Positions 58,892 through 64,000 of a stretch of DNA of 64,000 nt are shown one piece after another. A program made the position numbers and the translations under genes. This DNA comes from Thermoguttaceae bacterium. GTDB taxonomy: Bacteria; Planctomycetota; Planctomycetia; Pirellulales; Thermoguttaceae. Location of the stretch: assembly GCA_029975295.1 (NCBI GenBank), contig JARKPK010000104.1, forward strand, positions 1 to 64,000. Reading direction: 5' to 3'. The notes beneath the pieces are model-generated. The model was not told the DNA's origin, did no database searches, and was given only the letters and a program-made list of their open reading frames with translations. The stretch's first letter is position 1, and each line of letters starts with the position of its first letter.

Positions 58892-59247
58892 GTTCGGTCC
58901 CCGACAATCCGCCGTTGGGCTCCGTTCGCACTGAATAGCGCCCTGCCGCCAACGCCGCAACGCAGTCGCCCGCCTCGGTCGTCGGCCCGCCTCGGTCGGC
59001 AGGGGCCAACGGGCCGTCATTCCACGAATCGCCGCCTGCGGGCCGTTTGAGGCAGCGACAAGGCCCACGCGCCGCGCGACGTTGAGCATAACGCAGTCGG
59101 CGGCCAATGAACACCGGGGGGAGCGGCGGCAATGCGGCCGGCGGCAGGAACGCGGGAAACGAGCTGGAACAAGCGGAGCCCCGGTTCCAAACCAAATGAT
59201 TCATGCGGCCGCGGACGATCGGATCATCGCGCAACCGCGCGACCGAT
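58892..59247. other. Intergenic region between PII and small protein genes
   Basis: About 355 bases, GC-rich, no supported gene. Probably holds the promoter of the PII gene. Confidence 0.4.
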
Positions 59248-59484
59248 TCAAGGCTCCAAGCCCGAGTACTGAAGCAGCAGCACTCGTCGCCGGGTGCGGC
59301 GCACGATGACCTCATGGACATAAGCGCGGTTGGCGCCCCAAGGCTCATGCGGCCGACGGAAATGCCTCTGCACCAACCGCGCGACCGAGTTCTCGTCGGG
59401 GCAGTGTTCGGCGGGCACCACCAGCCAATCGACTTGAAGCGTGTCCGAGAGCGGATCGATCGATTTGACGCCTCGATTCTTCAT
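59248..59484 (-). CDS. Small protein of unknown function, 78 residues
   Basis: The protein (MKNRGVKSIDPLSDTLQVDWLVVPAEHCPDENS..., ending LLLQYSGLEP) is basic, with no membrane segment. Its ATG at 59484 is preceded at good distance by a strong AAAGGGA ribosome-binding sequence, while the longer frame (to 59955) looks non-coding upstream of this point. The phrase structure and codon use from 59484 on are protein-like. No family recognised; possibly planctomycete-specific. Confidence 0.6.
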   Translation of the reverse strand: MKNRGVKSIDPLSDTLQVDWLVVPAEHCPDENSVARLVQRHFRRPHEPWGANRAYVHEVIVRRTRRRVLLLQYSGLEP

Positions 59485-60232
59485 GGCTATTCCCTTTCCG
59501 TCGAATGATCTCTGGTTCCTGCGAAAACGGCCGCGGCCGTTGATCGTTTGACGAAGAACGCAATCGGAAGCCGCTGCGTTTCCAAGCACTTGCATACCGC
59601 ATGCCGATCGGCCGTTGCGCCTGCCAACCGGCCGAGCCGCCCGGGGGGCCGACGCCTCGGCGGGCGCGGTCGGCGTGCCCTGCCGTGCCCTGCTGAGCCG
59701 AGGCCGGCCCGGCGCGCGGGCGGTACGCCATCGGCCGCTCGATCTGGTTCTTCCGACAGTGCCGAAAGAACCGAGACGAACGCTCGGCGTAGTTCCGCAT
59801 CTTGCCTGCGCAGAGCTTGACTGCGGGCTTTTCGCCGCGGCTGACGAATGCTGAGACGCCCGGCGTCCAACGTCCGTCCCGGCGATCGATCGGGCCTCCA
59901 GCAGGCTCGGCAGAAGCGATCGCCATCGGCCGCGATTGCCTGTTGCGTTGCCCACATGCGGCTATGTCGCGTCAACGTGTCGCAGAAACGCAACACGACC
60001 GCTCGACTTGCCCTCGATCGCTGCGCATCCGTTAACGGCTGCGGCGCCCCGCGGAGGGGCGGCGAAAGGAAACACCGAGACGAGCCATGAGATCGGTCGC
60101 CGCGCCCGCCGTACGGCCATTACGAGAAAACCGCGGAAGAGACGAGCGGCTCGGCATGCTGAACAGCGGGGCGTCCTCGGGCAAAGCGCCAGCCAAAGGC
60201 GATCGTCCGCTCTCGAGAACCCGTATCGAGGA
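59485..60232. other. Long intergenic region downstream of the CvpA gene
   Basis: About 750 bases with only low-quality frames on both strands. I see no RNA gene or repeat. It could contain the promoter of the 78-residue gene and a terminator for the pilT-gspE-cvpA group. Confidence 0.4.
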
Positions 60233-60877
60233 TCAGTAATGCCTGGTCCATTGATCGGGACGGATCCGCACCGCTCCGCTCTCGGCGGCATGGCTCTGCA
60301 ATCGTGCGCGGCGGCTGGCATAGCGGGGAAGGAATTCGCCCTTGGGATCGAACGCCCCTTTTTCGTACGACTCGCCGGCGGTCAGCGGAACGAAGGCGCC
60401 CATGCTCACCTTTTGGGTAAATCCCAGCCAAAGCATTTCGGGCGACAGCGAATCGGCCGCTCGCTGTTCGGGAACGAAGGCGCCGCCGAACGGTTCGCGG
60501 GCCAGCGGCGCCATGTGGATTGTCGTGGCTGTAAAGCAAATCATGATCCATCCGATCACAAACGCCATGATCCCGCCGCCGATCTGATCGACGATCTTCA
60601 GGAACTTCACCTGCACCTTGGAGACTCGGTTGGTGATTTCGCTCATCACCACGATCGCCAGGCCGAAAATCGACCAAACGGCAATGAAATCCCAGAAGTA
60701 GGTGAAGGTTTGGGCCGAGCCCGCCAACCAGCGGGCCAACGGCTCGAAGAAGTTCATCGCCAATAGAGCGGCCGTGACGACGTTGATCAGCCGCACGACG
60801 TTGCTCCACAAGCCCTCGGTGTAGAGGAAGCCGATGCAGGCTGCGAGGATCAACAGCCAAACGAGCCAGAGCATCAT
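60233..60877 (-). CDS. CvpA-family membrane protein
   Basis: A 214-residue protein with about four hydrophobic segments (LVWLLILAACIGFLYTEG; LINVVTAALLAMNFF; FIAVWSIFGLAIVVM; IGGGIMAFVIGWIMICF), in the spacing of the CvpA/colicin V production family. The soluble C-terminus (about 120-214) is specific to this protein. CvpA proteins affect envelope integrity and biofilm or secretion phenotypes. It starts 65 bases after the GspE-like gene ends, and appears to be the last gene of a pilT-gspE-cvpA transcript. Confidence 0.82.
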   Translation of the reverse strand: MMLWLVWLLILAACIGFLYTEGLWSNVVRLINVVTAALLAMNFFEPLARWLAGSAQTFTYFWDFIAVWSIFGLAIVVMSEITNRVSKVQVKFLKIVDQIGGGIMAFVIGWIMICFTATTIHMAPLAREPFGGAFVPEQRAADSLSPEMLWLGFTQKVSMGAFVPLTAGESYEKGAFDPKGEFLPRYASRRARLQSHAAESGAVRIRPDQWTRHY

Positions 60878-60941
60878 GATCGGGTCATCCCTTGGGTCTG
60901 CGCGGGGGGAAGCGGCAAGCGTTCCGCCCGGGCCGCCGGCG

Positions 60942-62693
60942 CTATTGTTTCATCACACGCATCAGTTCCTGGAGCGAAGTCACGCCCTTGGCCACCAGGA
61001 GAATGCCCTCCTCCTGCAACGAGCGCATTCCGTCTTTACGGGCGGCCAAGCGGACGACATCCAACTTCGGCTGAGTGGTCAGCGCCTGCCGCACGGTGTC
61101 GCCCACCACAAGCACTTCGAACAACGCCGTACGGCCGAAGTAGCCGATGCCGCCGCACTTCTTGCACACCTCGCGTTTTTCGTCGGGCTTCGGCGTCGGC
61201 GGCCGATAAAAGGCCTGCACCCGCCCCGGGGGAAGCCCCAACTGCTTGAGCATCTCGGGCGTCGGCGGGAACGCCTCTTTGCATTCGCAGAGCTTGCGGA
61301 TCAACCGCGTGTTGACCACCATGATGACCGCCTTGGCCCACGGTCCGGCCGGCACGCCCAAGGCCAGCACGCGCAGCAACGCTTCGGCGCAGTCTTTGGC
61401 GCGAATCGAAGCCAGCACCTGCCGCTTCTCGTCGTTGACGAATTGAAGCAGCCGCGCCACGACGTCTTTGTCGGGCAAATCGCGGGCCACCACCACATTC
61501 GGCTCGGTGCGGATCAACTTGTTCAACACCGACAGCGCGCCGCCGGCGGGGTAGGTGGTCACCGGCACGTTCTCCACCTGTTCGTAACGGTTCTTCTCGT
61601 CTTCGATCGCCACAAAGTCGCGCATCAGGCGGTCCATTCCCCGCATGGCCACGGTCATCGTCGTCCGCAGCCCGTTGCCCGGCATGGCTGAGAAAAGCAC
61701 CAATCCCTGCTCCTGTTCGATCAACTGCTTGAACTGATCGTACAGCTTGTCGCGCATCCCCAATTGCAACAGGCTTTCGTAGCGCACCTGCTTTTCTTCG
61801 AACTGGAGCAGCACTCTCTCGCCGGTTTGCGTTCCCTGCGAGATCAGAACGCCGTTGAACCGATTGCCTTCGAACTCGGCGGCGAATTGCCCCTCTTGCC
61901 GACTGACACGGTCTTGGGGGTTGACGCCGCAAAGAATTTTCAGCGATTCCAAGGCCGGATCGGCCTGCTCGCGCGGCTCGGCGGCCCGATCGATCCAGAC
62001 TCCATCGATCAGATAGCGCACCGCCACGCCCTGCTGGGTGTAGTCGAGCATGATGGTCGAGCTGCGGGCCTTGAGCCCCTCGGCCAACAACCGCCGCGCC
62101 TCGCGCAGGCCGGGCGACTGGCGAGCCAAGCCCAGGCGGGCGGCATTGTCGCGGTCGGTGGCCCCGCCCCGGGCGAATACTTTCACCGGCGGCCCGCTTT
62201 CGTGCGGATCGGGAGCCTCGGCCTTCATCTTCACCCCGACCTTGCTCACCCGCGTGGCGAACCAGTGGCGGATATGGTCGCGGGTCATCACCCGCTGGTG
62301 CGGCAACACCAGTTTGTTGCGCATCACAACATAGGTCGTCAGCGGAGCGGCGTAGGACACGATCAACAACGGCCAGCCGATCCAGAACGTCGGCAGCAGC
62401 CAAAGCAGCAGCATCCCCAAGACGAACGTGCCGACGATCACCGGGTTCCAGCGGCGATAGTCGAGCTTGCGATGCTCCTGCACGTCGCGGCTGACCCAAT
62501 CGGTGGTATAAACCCACATCAAAAAGGTGAGCCAGGCCAGCGCGATTTTCGTGAGGCTGAGATAGAACCCCGGCCCGCGCCAGTTGGGATTCAGCTCCAT
62601 GCCCGGCCACGTGGTTGTTTGGGCGCAGGCCTCGGCGGCCATTGCGGCATAGGCGGCCGCCGTTGCCAAGGCCAGAGTCACTCGTCGCATCAT
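60942..62693 (-). CDS. Membrane-tethered GspE/PulE-like protein with degenerate ATP site
   Basis: A 583-residue protein. It has an export-type N-terminus and further hydrophobic segments (about 48-66, 85-122), unlike cytosolic GspE. The C-terminal 380 residues follow the GspE/PilB layout, ending with the zinc-finger-like CECKEAF...CKKCGGIGYFGRTALFEVL. However, the Walker A site reads SAMPGNGLRTT (335-345), with Leu342 where the essential Lys should be. The Walker B region reads PNVVVARDLPD in place of PDIIMVGEIRD, so the catalytic Glu is missing too. It is probably an inactive, membrane-bound regulator or structural partner. The start overlaps the pilT stop as TGATG. Confidence 0.85.
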   Translation of the reverse strand: MMRRVTLALATAAAYAAMAAEACAQTTTWPGMELNPNWRGPGFYLSLTKIALAWLTFLMWVYTTDWVSRDVQEHRKLDYRRWNPVIVGTFVLGMLLLWLLPTFWIGWPLLIVSYAAPLTTYVVMRNKLVLPHQRVMTRDHIRHWFATRVSKVGVKMKAEAPDPHESGPPVKVFARGGATDRDNAARLGLARQSPGLREARRLLAEGLKARSSTIMLDYTQQGVAVRYLIDGVWIDRAAEPREQADPALESLKILCGVNPQDRVSRQEGQFAAEFEGNRFNGVLISQGTQTGERVLLQFEEKQVRYESLLQLGMRDKLYDQFKQLIEQEQGLVLFSAMPGNGLRTTMTVAMRGMDRLMRDFVAIEDEKNRYEQVENVPVTTYPAGGALSVLNKLIRTEPNVVVARDLPDKDVVARLLQFVNDEKRQVLASIRAKDCAEALLRVLALGVPAGPWAKAVIMVVNTRLIRKLCECKEAFPPTPEMLKQLGLPPGRVQAFYRPPTPKPDEKREVCKKCGGIGYFGRTALFEVLVVGDTVRQALTTQPKLDVVRLAARKDGMRSLQEEGILLVAKGVTSLQELMRVMKQ

Positions 62694-63847
62694 CAGAGGA
62701 TTCCCGGATCGCGGACTTCGATGCCTTTGAGCGCCATTTTCAACGCCTCGGGATTCGGCGCCACCTCGAAAGCCGTTGGCCGATCGATCATATCACGCTC
62801 GACCAACTCTTTCAAACTCGTCGTGAAATCGAGCATTCCTTCCTCGCGGCCGATGCGGATCGCGTCGGCAAGCTTTTCATCCTGTTCTTCCAGAATCAGC
62901 TTCCGCACCGTGCTGTTGAACACCATGATCTCGCAGGTCGGCACGCGGCCCACGCCGGGTACGATCGACGGCAGCAGCTTCTGCGCGATGATCGCCTTCA
63001 TGTTGAACGCCAATGCGCTGCGCACCGCCGAGTGCATCGCCTGCGGAAAGAGGTCGAGGATCCGGCCGATCGTGCTCGGCGCTGTCGAGGCGTGGATCGT
63101 GCCGAACACCAGATGGCCCGTCTCGGCCGCTTGGATCGCCGTTTCGAATGTTTCACGGTCGCGCATTTCGCCGACGAGCATCACGTCGGGGTCTTCGCGC
63201 ACCGCGTGCTTCATGCCGATGCCGAAATCCTTGACATCGAGTCCGATCTCTCGCTGGTTGATCAAACACTTGTCTTCGGTGAATACGAACTCGATCGGGT
63301 CTTCCAACGTCAGAATATGCTTGCGGTAGTTGTGGTTGATCCAGTCGAGCATCGAGGCGATCGTCGTGCTCTTGCCCGAACCGGTCACGCCGGCCAGCAA
63401 GATCATGCCTTGCGAGAACTTGCAGAGGTGTTCCAAACCCTCGGGAAGGTGCAGGTCTTTGAACGCTGGAATGCGGTTGTTTACCCGCCGAGCCACCAAC
63501 CCCAGGTGCCCCATCTGCTGCAACACGTTGACGCGGAATCGCCAAATCTTGTCGTCCACCGGCACGGTGTAGGCGAAATCCACGCCCCCCTCGTCCTCGA
63601 ACACCTGCACCCGCCGCTCCTGCATGTTCACCATCGGCATCACCAGCCGAACCATCTCCTCGGGGGTGATCGGGCCGCGGTTCAACGGCCGCAGCGAGCC
63701 GTTCACCCGCACCATCGGCGGGCAGTTCACCTTCAAGTGAAGATCGCTCCCTTCGAGCTTGACCAACGCGCGGAACAGCTTGTCGATCTCCAGCTCCGGA
63801 CGGTCTTCGAGGAAACGCTTCTGATCGCCACGAACGACATTCGCCAT
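62693..63847 (-). CDS. pilT: Type IV pilus retraction ATPase PilT
   Basis: A 384-residue PilT/GspE-superfamily ATPase. All functional elements are intact: GVTGSGKSTT (Walker A, 153-162), the Asp box in ILTLEDPIEFVF (178-189), REDPDVMLVGEMRD (Walker B, 217-230) and the His box in TGHLVFGTIHASTA (243-256). N-terminal PAS-like domain includes GSDLHLKVNCPPMVRVNG. PilT depolymerises type IV pili for twitching and DNA uptake. The ATG at 63847 is chosen; a TTG at 63880 would add 11 residues. Its TGA overlaps the start of the GspE-like gene, so the two are translated together. Confidence 0.93.
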   Translation of the reverse strand: MANVVRGDQKRFLEDRPELEIDKLFRALVKLEGSDLHLKVNCPPMVRVNGSLRPLNRGPITPEEMVRLVMPMVNMQERRVQVFEDEGGVDFAYTVPVDDKIWRFRVNVLQQMGHLGLVARRVNNRIPAFKDLHLPEGLEHLCKFSQGMILLAGVTGSGKSTTIASMLDWINHNYRKHILTLEDPIEFVFTEDKCLINQREIGLDVKDFGIGMKHAVREDPDVMLVGEMRDRETFETAIQAAETGHLVFGTIHASTAPSTIGRILDLFPQAMHSAVRSALAFNMKAIIAQKLLPSIVPGVGRVPTCEIMVFNSTVRKLILEEQDEKLADAIRIGREEGMLDFTTSLKELVERDMIDRPTAFEVAPNPEALKMALKGIEVRDPGIL

Positions 63848-64000
63848 GATTCGCCCAACGCCTTCTTCTCGATCGCTCAACGATCACTCATCCGCTAAGC
63901 CGCATAACACGCACCCGGCCGCACAACGCCCGCCGCGCGCAACGGACCAACAGCCCGCCGGCAGCCGGCCCAGCTACATCCGCACCGGAATGCCCCGCGA

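Noticed and set aside
59485..60321. Several frames of 70-170 residues on both strands downstream of the CvpA gene
   Set aside because: Cys/Arg/Pro-rich with no ribosome-binding site or recognisable motif.

Overview
The window looks like a piece of a high-GC planctomycete chromosome, most likely of the Pirellulales or a related group. The basis is the gene content: a PEP-CTERM secreted protease, DUF1571, DUF1080, TIGR03790, Tat-exported Gfo/Idh/MocA and TIM-barrel sugar enzymes, several PQQ-like and NHL propellers, futalosine-pathway menaquinone synthesis, and a membrane-tethered GspE-like protein next to PilT. I saw no rRNA, tRNA, IS element, prophage or CRISPR array, so this reads as ordinary chromosome. 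All taxonomic and functional statements come from reading motifs by eye, without database searches.

Layout. 1-8.1 kb: tail of a PEP-CTERM serine protease, a YjhG/YagF-type sugar-acid dehydratase, dodecin, a metallo-beta-lactamase-fold hydrolase divergent from a DUF1571 protein, and a beta-helix/PKD protein. 8.1-8.6 kb: a tadA frame broken by two TGA codons. 8.7-14.4 kb: a TIGR03790 protein, then the full EF-P beta-lysylation set (epmB divergent from efp-epmA) and two small conserved-looking proteins. 14.5-22.2 kb (minus): mqnE, a GH81 glucanase, and a 1231-residue mostly disordered secreted protein. 22.9-32.3 kb (plus): a secreted oxidoreductase / HEAT-repeat / sugar isomerase-like trio, then an OPT peptide transporter with an S46 dipeptidyl peptidase. 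32.6-35.9 kb: rpmE-prfA-prmC plus a Cof-type phosphatase, a translation-termination cluster. 36-40.6 kb: a secreted protein of unknown function, a DUF1080 protein and xylose isomerase.

40.9-57 kb (minus) is the most unusual part: a HAD phosphatase, a NUDIX hydrolase, then a redox cluster. In transcription order the cluster holds a PQQ-like propeller, an NHL propeller, a small Cys-rich membrane protein, a NapG-like Tat ferredoxin, a NapH/NosR-like polyferredoxin, a membrane-anchored PQQ-like propeller, a NuoE-NuoF fusion with extra Fe-S domains, and a NuoG-head/GltD-like FAD/Fe-S protein. A 1017-residue TPR protein lies just upstream. Start/stop overlaps tie several members together. No hydrogenase, formate dehydrogenase or full complex I subunit is visible nearby, so this may be an undescribed NAD(P)H-quinone or NAD(P)H-periplasm electron-transfer complex.

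57.4-64 kb (minus): a lipoprotein, an atypical PII signal protein, a 78-residue protein with a strong ribosome binding site, a CvpA-family membrane protein, a GspE-like pseudo-ATPase and an intact PilT ATPase. The points most worth checking are the double-TGA tadA, the redox cluster, the GspE pseudo-ATPase, the low-complexity insert in the dehydratase and the repeat/palindrome between epmB and efp.
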